Below, one piece after another: positions 53,795-62,161 of a stretch of 64,000 nucleotides of DNA. The notes under the pieces are model-generated. The model was not told the origin of the DNA. It worked only from the letters and a program-made list of their open reading frames with translations, and did no database searches. The position numbers and the translations under genes are program-made. The DNA is taken from the NCBI RefSeq assembly GCF_947503465.1, contig NZ_CANNDN010000001.1:1302001-1366000 (forward strand), written 5' to 3'. This DNA is from an uncultured Tateyamaria sp. GTDB taxonomy: Bacteria > Pseudomonadota > Alphaproteobacteria > Rhodobacterales > Rhodobacteraceae. The stretch's first letter is position 1; every line of letters starts with the position of its first letter.

Positions 53795-55026
53795 CAGCCA
53801 CGCCACCAGCGACGGGGCTCGACATTCTCGGCCAGGGTGTGCGGGTTCTGACGCACGCCGTCATAGATTTCCTGGTAGGTGTCGATACCATCGGCCCAGC
53901 CGTTGATCCGCTCGCGCCACTGCTCCCACAGCTGCGGCTGGAACTCGGGCGAGCATTGCTCTTCCGCTTTCTTGATCTCTGCGTCGGACAATGCGGCCAC
54001 GCGCACGTTGTTCTGGGCAAAGATCGTGTCCGGACCCTGATGCGGATGCGAGAAGCCGACGGTGTTGACCAGTGCGGCCTCGTTTGCGGCCTGCACGTGC
54101 ACCTGTGTCAGGTACGACGCTTCCATGACGGCATCCTGCAGTTCGCCACCCAGGTTGTCGAAGCTTTGGGCGTTCATCGCCGTATGTTCGGTGCCGCAGA
54201 AGAAACGCAGGTCCACACATTGGCTGACGACGGGCGACATGTTGGCATATGCCACGGCCGAGGCCCATGTTTCCGCACCGTCGATCAGGCCCTGCTTCAG
54301 ACCATCAAGGGTTTCTTCCCATGCCACCGGAACGGGGTTCAGACCCAGGGCGTTCATCGCGATCCGGCCCAGCTGTGTGCCTGTCACGCGGTTCTTGGTG
54401 CCGCGCAGTACGTCGATGTTCTCGACCGTGGGCTTGTCTTCCCAGGCCAGACCCAGCTGGATGCCGCGCAGTTCCGCGTGGGTAAACAGGAACTTCAGGC
54501 CGTGGCGCTTTTCGAACGGGTCACGCAGGATGCGCTGGCTGTCGGGGCTGTACATGAAGTAGTACTGGTCGGCCCGGCTGCGGAACATGTAGGCATAGTC
54601 CAGCACGTTCAGATAAGGCGCACCACCGGCCGAGTTCTGGGTCGACGCGGCATAGATGTCGACGATGCCCTGTTGCGCCTTTTCCACGCAGGACAGCTGA
54701 CCGCAGATCTGGTTGTTGCCGATGAATTCGATGCGGATTTCGCCATCGGTCCGTTCTTCGAGGTCGCGGGCGAATTCGAGACACCCGGCACGTTCGATCA
54801 GCAGGTTCTGCTGGTTAAAGCCGGCGGCGCCGAACTTCAGCACGTGCTTGGGCTCTTTCGCGAACCGCTTTTCATAAGTGGATTCCGCGGCTGCCGCCAG
54901 GTTGGCAAGGCTCATCGCACCACCAAAGCTACCCGCTGCAAGCAGCGTGGAGCTGAGGCCGTAGCGCCCTGCAACACGGAACAGATCGCGGCGCGAAATG
55001 CCCGCGAGGTTCTTCGAAAGTTTCAT
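53794..55026 (-). CDS. dctP: TRAP transporter substrate-binding protein (DctP-like)
   Basis: 410 residues from ATG 55026 (GGGAGG upstream). A Tat-type signal is visible (SRRDLFRVAGRYGLSSTLLA), unusual but known for TRAP binding proteins. The mature part has VLKFGAAGFNQQNLLIERAG, TDGEIRIEFIGNNQICGQLS, and the DctP helix motif GLKQGLIDGAETWASAVAYA. It captures the ligand in the periplasm for DctQM. The ligand may be that of the GMC oxidoreductase gene transcribed divergently 110 bp away. Confidence 0.9.
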   Translation of the reverse strand: MKLSKNLAGISRRDLFRVAGRYGLSSTLLAAGSFGGAMSLANLAAAAESTYEKRFAKEPKHVLKFGAAGFNQQNLLIERAGCLEFARDLEERTDGEIRIEFIGNNQICGQLSCVEKAQQGIVDIYAASTQNSAGGAPYLNVLDYAYMFRSRADQYYFMYSPDSQRILRDPFEKRHGLKFLFTHAELRGIQLGLAWEDKPTVENIDVLRGTKNRVTGTQLGRIAMNALGLNPVPVAWEETLDGLKQGLIDGAETWASAVAYANMSPVVSQCVDLRFFCGTEHTAMNAQSFDNLGGELQDAVMEASYLTQVHVQAANEAALVNTVGFSHPHQGPDTIFAQNNVRVAALSDAEIKKAEEQCSPEFQPQLWEQWRERINGWADGIDTYQEIYDGVRQNPHTLAENVEPRRWWRG

Positions 55027-55135
55027 GCAATCCTCCCTGATTTGCATTATTGAGACGTTTTATCTCAGAAAAGGCTAGCGCAGCCAAAACAATCTGCCTA
55101 GTCTTTTTTTGACTTTAGTGAAGGGAGGGGCCGTT

Positions 55136-56731
55136 TTGGAAGCCGATTATGTCATCGTGGGTGCCGGAAGTGCCGGCTGCGTGATCGCGAATCGTCTGAG
55201 CGCGGACCCGAACACCAAGGTTGTGCTGCTTGAGGCGGGGGGACGGGACTGGAACCCGTGGATCCATATCCCGGTCGGATATTTCAAGACGATCCACAAT
55301 CCGAATGTCGACTGGTGTTACAAGACCGAACCCGATCCGGGGCTGAACGGACGATCCATCGAATGGCCGCGCGGCAAGGTGCTGGGCGGGTCGTCCTCGC
55401 TGAACGGATTGCTCTATGTCCGGGGCCAGGCGCAGGACTATGACCGCTGGGCGCAGATGGGCAATCGCGGCTGGGGATGGGACGACGTGCTGCCCCTGTT
55501 CAAGCGGTCCGAAAGGAACGAACGCGGCGCGGATGAATTTCACGGAGACGAAGGCAACCTTTCGGTTTCCAACATGCGCATCCAGCGCCCGATCACCGAT
55601 GCATGGGTCGCTGCGGCCCAATCCGCAGGCTACAAGTTCAACCCCGACTACAACGGCGCCGATCAGGAAGGTGTTGGTTTCTTTCAATTAACTGCGCGCA
55701 ACGGGCGGCGGTGTTCCTCTGCGGTGGCGTTCCTCAACCCGGCCCGCAGCCGCGAAAACCTGAATATCGTGACCCACGCCCAGGTTGAAAAAATCGAATT
55801 GGACGGCACCCGTGCAACCGGGGTGTCCTATCGCGATCGCGGGGGCAATTGGCAGGTGGTCAAGGCCCGCAAGGAAGTCATCCTGTCGGGTGGGTCCATC
55901 AACTCTCCGCAACTGCTGATGTTGTCGGGCATCGGCGAGGCTGAACAGCTGCAAGAGCACGGGATCGACGTGGTCGCAAACCTGCCCGGTGTGGGCAAGA
56001 ACCTGCAGGATCACCTGCAGGCACGGCTGGTCTACAAGTGCAACGAACCGACGCTGAATGACGAGGTGTCCAGCCTCCTTGGGCAGGCCAGGATCGGCCT
56101 CAAATACCTCATGTTCCGGGCCGGTCCGATGACCATGGCCGCCAGCCTTGCGACCGGGTTCATGAAGACACGGGATGACTTGGAAACCCCCGATATCCAA
56201 TTCCATGTCCAGCCCCTTTCTGCGGAAAATCCCGGCAAGGGTGCTGACCCATTTTCGGCCTTCACCATGTCGGTTTGCCAGTTGCGGCCCGAATCGAAGG
56301 GCGAGATTCGGTTGGTCAGCAAGGACGGACGGACATATCCGAAGATCATTCCGAACTATCTGAGCACCGAAACCGACTGCCGCACGGTTGTCGAAGGGGT
56401 GAACATCGCCCGCAGGATTGCCCGGCACGCGCCGCTGACCTCGAAAATCTCGGAAGAATACCGGCCCCACGCGGACCTGCCGATGGACGATTACGACGCG
56501 ACCCTGGATTGGGCCCGCAACAACACCGCATCCATCTATCACCCGACCGGCACCTGCAAGATGGGGTCCGACAAGGGGGCCGTTGTCGATGATCAGTTGC
56601 GCGTGCACGGCATTTCCGGCCTGCGCATCGCCGATTGTTCGATCATGCCCGAGATCGTGAGCGGCAACACCAACGCCCCCGCCATCATGATCGGCGAGAA
56701 GGCGTCCGACCTGATCCGCGCCAGCGCCTAG
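55136..56731 (+). CDS. GMC-family flavin oxidoreductase (choline-dehydrogenase-like)
   Basis: 531 residues from TTG 55136, which has AAGGGAGGGG just upstream; a TTG at 55109 is possible but poorly placed. FAD site YVIVGAGSAGCVIANRLSAD, GMC signature 1 GKVLGGSSSLNGLLYVRG, signature 2 near GGSINSPQLLMLSGIGEAEQ, and the catalytic His in YHPTGTCKMG. It oxidises an alcohol group. Being divergent from the TRAP operon it probably acts on the imported compound. Convergent with the MmgE/PrpD gene, overlapping by four bases. Confidence 0.9.
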   Translation: MEADYVIVGAGSAGCVIANRLSADPNTKVVLLEAGGRDWNPWIHIPVGYFKTIHNPNVDWCYKTEPDPGLNGRSIEWPRGKVLGGSSSLNGLLYVRGQAQDYDRWAQMGNRGWGWDDVLPLFKRSERNERGADEFHGDEGNLSVSNMRIQRPITDAWVAAAQSAGYKFNPDYNGADQEGVGFFQLTARNGRRCSSAVAFLNPARSRENLNIVTHAQVEKIELDGTRATGVSYRDRGGNWQVVKARKEVILSGGSINSPQLLMLSGIGEAEQLQEHGIDVVANLPGVGKNLQDHLQARLVYKCNEPTLNDEVSSLLGQARIGLKYLMFRAGPMTMAASLATGFMKTRDDLETPDIQFHVQPLSAENPGKGADPFSAFTMSVCQLRPESKGEIRLVSKDGRTYPKIIPNYLSTETDCRTVVEGVNIARRIARHAPLTSKISEEYRPHADLPMDDYDATLDWARNNTASIYHPTGTCKMGSDKGAVVDDQLRVHGISGLRIADCSIMPEIVSGNTNAPAIMIGEKASDLIRASA

Positions 56732-58038
56732 ACCGGTGGTGTAATCAACGCGGTCAGGTCCGTCAGGGGCTGATCGCTGTTCGCCATACGGCTTCGCATG
56801 CTCCACAGCGCGTCCGTGCGCCGTGCCGGCAGGGCCGCGCACATGATGCGGAACTTTTCCTCGACCTCGGCCAATGACATGGGCACCTCCTGCGGGCCGC
56901 CACGAGGTTCCGTGTCGCCCGAGACCAATGTCCGTCCGTCCTTGAGGTGCAGCGTCAACGCGGCTGTCCGTTTCTGCGGAAAATGCGCGGTGTGGTGATC
57001 GGTGGCCCGCACCGAGATACGCCTCAGCACGTCCTTGACATCCCGCGCGTGCAGGGCGGCCCCCTCAATCGCGGTCGGGCCGATCTGGCCGTGCACCAGC
57101 ATCGTCGCCACCGGGAAGGGCAGCGCATATTGCGCTTGCGAGGTGGTGTCGGGCATGCCGGGAAACAGGGCGGCGGCGGCCTCGAATGTCTCGATCTCGA
57201 TCCGGGTGACATCGTCCGCCCGCAGGTCATGCGCCAGCCGCAGGGTGCGCATTGCGTCAATGGCGGGGTGGGCCCAGCGGCAGACCGGATAGGGCTTGAT
57301 ATAGTTGCGCGTGATCGTCCAGTCGGTGCCCAGCGTGTCCCAGTGTTCGGGGGCCTCCTCGATCGTGATGGCGGGCGCGCCGGTGAACCCGGCCTGTGCC
57401 ATCAGCACCGCCATCACACCCGTCATCGCCCCCATGCCGGACCCGTCATGCAGCATGGTGGGGTTCGCAATCTCGCGCATCATCTGGCTGCGGGGGCCGT
57501 GATATTCGGCAATGCCCAGCGCGTGGCGGGTCTGGTCCCGTGACAGCCCCAACAGCCGCGCACCCAACGCCGCCACCCCCAGCGCGTTCCACGCGCCTGA
57601 CGTGTGGTAGTCACTGACAGTGGCATGCAGCGCGACGCCTGCCCGCGCGGCCACCTCATAGGCCATGATCAGCGCATCCAGGGCCTCGGCCCGTGTCAGA
57701 TCCGGGCGCAGGCTGGCAAAGGCAAAAAGGGCGGGCACAACCGCGCACCCGATATGCCCCTTGGTCGGGTTGAACCCGTCATGGGCGTCCAGGTTGTCGA
57801 TCTGCGTCGCGGCGGCAAAGGCGGCACCGGGCAGGCCACAAGACCGCCCGTCAAACAGCAGGGGCGCGCCCTGCCCCGCGCCCATATGGTCGGCGGCAAA
57901 ATCGCGGGCGATGCGCCCCGCCGCCCCATCGGCGGCGCCGGCGGCCACACCCAGCGTGTCGATCAGAAGGGTCGCCGCAACGTCCCGCACGGTGTCGTCG
58001 CAGCCGAGCGGCGCGTGAATGAAATCAAACATGTCCAT
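56728..58038 (-). CDS. MmgE/PrpD family protein (2-methylcitrate-dehydratase-like)
   Basis: 436 residues from ATG 58038; earlier TTG 58056 is possible. The family pattern AHDGFNPTKGHIGCAVVPAL and IGPTAIEGAALHARDVKDVL is visible; the first contains the conserved His-rich loop that in MmgE/PrpD proteins lies at the active site. Members include 2-methylcitrate and iminodisuccinate/cis-aconitate-type enzymes. Neither propionate genes nor an aconitase adjoin, so the substrate is unknown. It follows the LacI gene by 49 bp and may be part of that transcript. Confidence 0.82.
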   Translation of the reverse strand: MDMFDFIHAPLGCDDTVRDVAATLLIDTLGVAAGAADGAAGRIARDFAADHMGAGQGAPLLFDGRSCGLPGAAFAAATQIDNLDAHDGFNPTKGHIGCAVVPALFAFASLRPDLTRAEALDALIMAYEVAARAGVALHATVSDYHTSGAWNALGVAALGARLLGLSRDQTRHALGIAEYHGPRSQMMREIANPTMLHDGSGMGAMTGVMAVLMAQAGFTGAPAITIEEAPEHWDTLGTDWTITRNYIKPYPVCRWAHPAIDAMRTLRLAHDLRADDVTRIEIETFEAAAALFPGMPDTTSQAQYALPFPVATMLVHGQIGPTAIEGAALHARDVKDVLRRISVRATDHHTAHFPQKRTAALTLHLKDGRTLVSGDTEPRGGPQEVPMSLAEVEEKFRIMCAALPARRTDALWSMRSRMANSDQPLTDLTALITPPV

Positions 58039-58087
58039 GGGGCCATCAAGGCGCAACAGGCCGCCGCCTGCATGCCCGTTCGCGACA

Positions 58088-59101
58088 TCAGCCGCTGCGC
58101 CACATCGCGGCGGGTTCGTGCAGGGTCTGCAACTGGTCGGCGGGCACGCCCTGCACCCGGTCGATCAGCAGGCGGGCCAGTTCACGACCGGTCGCCACCA
58201 GGTCTTCGCCCACGGTGTCGATCCGTGGATAGAGCGTCGGCAGGATCTGGGTCGTTTGCCGGCAGATCAGGTCATAATCGCGGCCCAATACCTGACCCTG
58301 ATCCGCCATGCCCCCCATCAGGGCCAGCGTCGCCAGTTCATTGTTGCTGATGATCGCATCAAATGGATCAGCGCGTTGCGCAAGGGACTGACCAAAGGCG
58401 CGGGCCGTGTCGGTCGAAATCAGGATACCGGTCTCGGTCGCCACCTCGCCGGTCATGCCGTGCCGGGCCAGGGTGCGGTGAAAGCCGCCTGTGATCTTGG
58501 CAAAGTTGGTGGTGGCGTCATCCTCGGCCAGCAGCACGAACCGCTTGCGCCCGCGCGCGATCAGACGGTCCACCGCCATCTCGACATAGCGTTCGGCGTG
58601 GAAGTCGTGAAAGGCATGGGCGGCGTAGAACTCGGTCCGCCCATGCGACACAAATGGGAAATCCGCATCGATCAGCATCTGGACCCTCGGGTCGCGCGCG
58701 CTCGTGTGCGTCAGGATGATGCCGTCAGAGGTGCGGTTTTGCAAAACATAACGCACCGACTCTTCGGGTGTGGCGCCTTGCAGGTCGGGGATGACGTTCA
58801 GGTGGTACTTGGATCCGGACAGATGCGCGCCGATCCCTTCGATCATCTGGCGGGTGTAGTCGATGGTGTTCTTGGCAGGTGACAGCACAAGGGTCAGCAC
58901 GTTGGTCTGGCCGGTGCGCAAGCGTACGCCCGCGCGGTTGGGGACATAGCCCACGTCGGCCGCGGCCTGCGCGATCTTGTCCCGCGTTTCCTTTTTCAGA
59001 CGCGAGCCATCGCGCAGCGACAACGACACGGTTGACAGGCTCAGGCCCGTGATCTCGGCAATTGTCTTCAGCGTGGGTGGTTTGCGGGTCGGGTCGGCCA
59101 T
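58088..59101 (-). CDS. LacI-family transcriptional regulator
   Basis: 337 residues from ATG 59101. LacI helix-turn-helix LKTIAEITGLSLSTVSLSLR at the N-terminus, hinge region (GYVPNRAGVRLRTGQTNVL) and periplasmic-binding-protein-like sugar domain. It is divergent from the sugar ABC operon; the shared 275-bp region contains TTGCA-TCGT-TGCAA-type sites. It most likely represses the transporter and glycoside hydrolase genes until the substrate is present. Longer in-frame readings run into the operator region and are not supported. Confidence 0.9.
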   Translation of the reverse strand: MADPTRKPPTLKTIAEITGLSLSTVSLSLRDGSRLKKETRDKIAQAAADVGYVPNRAGVRLRTGQTNVLTLVLSPAKNTIDYTRQMIEGIGAHLSGSKYHLNVIPDLQGATPEESVRYVLQNRTSDGIILTHTSARDPRVQMLIDADFPFVSHGRTEFYAAHAFHDFHAERYVEMAVDRLIARGRKRFVLLAEDDATTNFAKITGGFHRTLARHGMTGEVATETGILISTDTARAFGQSLAQRADPFDAIISNNELATLALMGGMADQGQVLGRDYDLICRQTTQILPTLYPRIDTVGEDLVATGRELARLLIDRVQGVPADQLQTLHEPAAMWRSG

Positions 59102-59180
59102 GGCCTGCCTGGTTGGATGTCGGAATACTGTCCCGGGTATCAGAGCAGGCCGGGCCACGCCAATCAACAACGAATCGGGG

Positions 59181-59292
59181 TGCATCGTTGCAATTTTTGG
59201 CACACATATCTTTCTGCATTGCAGCAAAATACTGAATTTTATTGGATTTTCGGAAATCTGATGTCGCGAAAAAATTTGTTGCATCGTTGCAA
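59181..59292. promoter_or_regulatory. Repeated LacI-type operators
   Basis: TGCATCGTTGCAAT occurs at 59181-59194 and TTGCATCGTTGCAA at 59279-59292, both with the TGCA/TGCA symmetry of LacI-family sites. A related CTGCATTGCAGC lies at 59213-59224. They flank an A/T-rich stretch suitable for the promoter of the binding-protein gene. The spacing of the two main copies is 98 bp, which would permit looping. Confidence 0.65.
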
Positions 59293-59376
59293 TTATCTGC
59301 GACCATTTATGGCAGGTTCCGTTCGGATTGCTGTGCAGGCGACCGGACCAACGACGATCCAATGGGAGGACACCAC

Positions 59377-60735
59377 ATGACCGCAACCAAAGGCCTGATG
59401 GCCCGCCTGGCGACCGGCACAGCACTCAGCCTTGTGCTGGGCGCAACCGCCGCCATGGCCGACGACATCCGCTTCTGGACAACCGAAGAACAGCCCGAGC
59501 GGCTGGCCAAGCAGCAGGAAATGGCCGCACAGTTCGAAAAGGCGACCGGCACGTCGGTCGAAGTGATCCCGGTGTCCGAGACCGAGCTGGGCACACGGAC
59601 CACCGCCGCCTTCGCCGCCGGTGACCTGCCGGATGTGATTTACCATTCGCTGCAATACGCCCTGCCCTGGGCCGAAGCGGGCATTCTGGACACAGAGGCC
59701 GCGACCGAAGTGGTCGACAGCCTGGGGCGCGACACATTCGCGGCCGGTCCCTTGTCGATGGCGGCCTATGACGGCGACATCGCGTCGGTGCCGGTGGACG
59801 GCTGGACGCAGATGATCGTCTACCGTGCCGACCTGTTCGAGGAAAAGGGCCTCGCGCCGCCCAGCACCTTCGCCAATGTCGAAGCAGCACTTGCCGCGCT
59901 GCACAACCCGCCGGAAATGTACGGATTTGTGGCCGCCACCAAGGTGGACGAGAATTTCATGAGCCAGGTTCTGGAACATGTGTTCCTGGCCAATGGCGTC
60001 AGCCCGGTTGGCGACGGCGGCTTCCAGGACCTGGACGTGCAGGCCACCACCGAAGTGCTGGATTTCTACAAGGCCATCGCCGAAGCCTCCCCGCCCGGGG
60101 AACTCTTCTGGAAGCAATCGCGCGAGATCTATTTCGCCGGTGATGCCGCGATGATCATCTGGTCGCCCTTCATTCTGGACGAACTGGCCGGTCTGCGCGA
60201 CAGCGCCGCGCCCACCATCAACGACGATCCAACCACCAAGGAACTGGCCGCCAAGACCGGCATCGTGACCAACTTTGCCGGGCCGTCGAACCCGGATGGC
60301 GCCGCATGGGGTGACGTGCGGTACTTTGGCATTACCTCTGACGCGAACACCGAAGCGGCGCAGGCCTTTGTCGAATTTTCGATGAACGACGGCTATATGC
60401 AGACGCTGTCCATCGCCGCCGAGGGCAAGTTCCCGGTGCGCACGGGCACCGCGGATGAGCCGGGCAAGTTTTCGGCCGCGTGGTCGGAAATCCCGGTTGG
60501 CGTGGACCGCAAGGCCCCCATGAAAGACCTCTACTCGGCAGAGATGCTGGACGAGATCGTGGGCGGGCTGAAAGTGGCCCAGCGCTGGGGTGTCGAGGAG
60601 AACCAGCTGGCGCTGGCGTCCAAGATGATCAACAGCCAGGCGGTCAACCGCATCGTGCGCCAGTATATCGACGGCGAAGTCGACGCCGCTGCGGCCATCG
60701 CGGCCATGAACAGCGAATTGGCCGCAATCCAGTAA
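59377..60735 (+). CDS. Sugar ABC transporter substrate-binding protein
   Basis: 452 residues from ATG 59377 (GGGAGGA upstream), signal peptide ending near AAMA. Extracellular solute-binding protein family 1: FEKATGTSVEVIPVSETEL, DLPDVIYHSLQYALPWAEAG and a Trp-rich ligand cleft (SVPVDGWTQMIVYRADLFEE). It delivers an oligosaccharide or glucoside to the two permeases downstream. No ATPase is encoded before the window end; a shared MsmK/UgpC-type ATPase may lie beyond or elsewhere. Confidence 0.92.
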   Translation: MTATKGLMARLATGTALSLVLGATAAMADDIRFWTTEEQPERLAKQQEMAAQFEKATGTSVEVIPVSETELGTRTTAAFAAGDLPDVIYHSLQYALPWAEAGILDTEAATEVVDSLGRDTFAAGPLSMAAYDGDIASVPVDGWTQMIVYRADLFEEKGLAPPSTFANVEAALAALHNPPEMYGFVAATKVDENFMSQVLEHVFLANGVSPVGDGGFQDLDVQATTEVLDFYKAIAEASPPGELFWKQSREIYFAGDAAMIIWSPFILDELAGLRDSAAPTINDDPTTKELAAKTGIVTNFAGPSNPDGAAWGDVRYFGITSDANTEAAQAFVEFSMNDGYMQTLSIAAEGKFPVRTGTADEPGKFSAAWSEIPVGVDRKAPMKDLYSAEMLDEIVGGLKVAQRWGVEENQLALASKMINSQAVNRIVRQYIDGEVDAAAAIAAMNSELAAIQ

Positions 60736-60752
60736 GCCCTCCCATAGGCTTC

Positions 60753-60776
60753 GAGGGGGCGGGTCGCCCTGCCCTC
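60753..60776 (+). other. Imperfect hairpin between binding-protein and permease genes
   Basis: GAGGGGGCGGG partly pairs with CCCTGCCCTC. It lies in the 75-bp gap after the binding-protein stop and probably lowers permease expression relative to the binding protein. Confidence 0.35.
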
Positions 60777-60810
60777 TCACCTCCCCGCACCCTCATTTTC
60801 GAGACATCCC

Positions 60811-62043
60811 ATGACGGTCCCTTCCCCACCGACCACCCGAGGTGCGCTTGAGCGCCGCGAGGCGCGGCTGGCCTGGTCCCTGCTGCTGCCCACGATCACG
60901 ATCGTGAGCCTTGTGATCATCCTGCCGCTGCTGGCGATCTTCTGGATCAGCTTCAAACCCGTGGGGCTGGCGGACCTGCGCCCCGTGGCCCCGGTGATCC
61001 GCGAAAGCCTGCGCGAGCGGTCGGGCGAGATGGTGATCGAATACCGCGTGCGCAACTCGTCCCAGCAGAAAGAGATCGTGGGGTTGGGGTTCACGGACAG
61101 GCTGCATGATGGCGTGACGCTGGGCACGTTGCCCGACGCGTGTTCGGTGGATAGCGGTGTGCTGCGCTGCGACTTTGGCGATGTAGAGGGCGGGTTCAAC
61201 GAACGCATCCGTATCCCCGTGACCCTAGATGGCGACCCGGAGGCGCTGGAAGATATCGTCGAAGGCTCCGCGCCCGCAGGCTATGGCACCGGCGACAACA
61301 TCCTGACCAATGCCGAGTTCACCTTCGACAACTTTGCCCGCATCTTTGACGGGGACGAGTTTTGGTCCGTGCTGTGGGCCACCGTGTTCTACACCGTCTT
61401 CGGCACCATCGGGGCGCTGGTCGTGGGCCTGTTTGCGGCGCTCCTGCTGAACAAATCCTTCCGCGGCAAGGGCGTGCTGCGCGGGCTGTACCTGTTCCCT
61501 TATGTCTCGCCCATCATCGCGGTCGCCTTCACCTGGGTGACGCTGCTCGACCCCTTTTCGGGCTCGCTCAATGCCCTTCTGATCCAGATGGGTGTGGTTG
61601 AGGCCCCCATCAATTTCTTCGGCCAGCGCCCCCTGGCCCTGATCATGGTCACGGTGTTCGAGATCTGGCGCTATTTCCCGCTGTCCTTCCTGTTCATCCT
61701 GGCCCGCATGCAGTCCATCGACACCGACATGTACGAGGCCGCCGACATGGACGGCGCGTCGCCCTTCCAGAAGTTCTGGTACCTGTCCCTGCCCATGCTG
61801 CTGGGCATCCTGTCGGTGCTGTTCCTGCTGCGGTTCATCTGGACCTTCAACAAGTTCGACGACATTTTCCTGCTGACCGGGGGCAATGCGGGCACGCGCA
61901 CGCTGACGGTGAACGTGTATGAACAGGCCTTTGCCATCTCGAATATCGGCGCGGGCGCGGCGGTGGCGGTGGTGATCTTTGCCACGCTGCTTTTGTTCAG
62001 TTTCTTCTTCTTCAAGTACATCAGCCAGGAGGAAGGGCTGTGA
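60811..62043 (+). CDS. Sugar ABC transporter permease with DUF11-like periplasmic insertion (MalF-type)
   Basis: 410 residues, about 100 more than usual. After TM1 (LLLPTITIVSLVIILPLLAI, about 25-45) comes a periplasmic insertion (about 50-185). Within it, residues 73-140 look like a DUF11-type beta-sandwich (IEYRVRNSSQQKEIVGLGFT, DRLHDGVTLGTLPDACSVDS), with Cys111 and Cys120 able to form a disulfide. The core continues with five more helices and the coupling loop DTDMYEAADMDGASPFQKF. Large periplasmic loops exist in MalF, but a DUF11-like fold here is unusual. Pairs with the permease at 62162. Confidence 0.87.
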   Translation: MTVPSPPTTRGALERREARLAWSLLLPTITIVSLVIILPLLAIFWISFKPVGLADLRPVAPVIRESLRERSGEMVIEYRVRNSSQQKEIVGLGFTDRLHDGVTLGTLPDACSVDSGVLRCDFGDVEGGFNERIRIPVTLDGDPEALEDIVEGSAPAGYGTGDNILTNAEFTFDNFARIFDGDEFWSVLWATVFYTVFGTIGALVVGLFAALLLNKSFRGKGVLRGLYLFPYVSPIIAVAFTWVTLLDPFSGSLNALLIQMGVVEAPINFFGQRPLALIMVTVFEIWRYFPLSFLFILARMQSIDTDMYEAADMDGASPFQKFWYLSLPMLLGILSVLFLLRFIWTFNKFDDIFLLTGGNAGTRTLTVNVYEQAFAISNIGAGAAVAVVIFATLLLFSFFFFKYISQEEGL

Positions 62044-62087
62044 TGTTGGGTGCCGCAAAACAAGTTTGCGTCTCGCCTGCGGCGGGC

Positions 62088-62150
62088 GGGGCTGAGGGGC
62101 GCTGCCCCTCGGCCTGCGGCCTCACCCCGGCATATTTTGCGAACAATGAA
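62088..62150 (+). repeat. Dispersed intergenic palindromic element, copy 3
   Basis: GAGGGGC-GCT-GCCCCTC stem followed by CACCCCGGCATATTTTGCG. It lies in the 118-bp gap between the two permease genes, so it is inside an operon here and may act on the transcript rather than terminate it. Related copies: 1195-1257 and 42487-42547. Confidence 0.6.
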
Positions 62151-62161
62151 GGGACGGGGCG

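Noticed and set aside
59102-59376. Extension of the LacI gene or of the binding-protein gene into the intergenic region
   Set aside because: The in-frame sequence overlaps the operators, is A/T-rich and lacks protein-like composition; both have better internal starts with ribosome sites or family N-termini.
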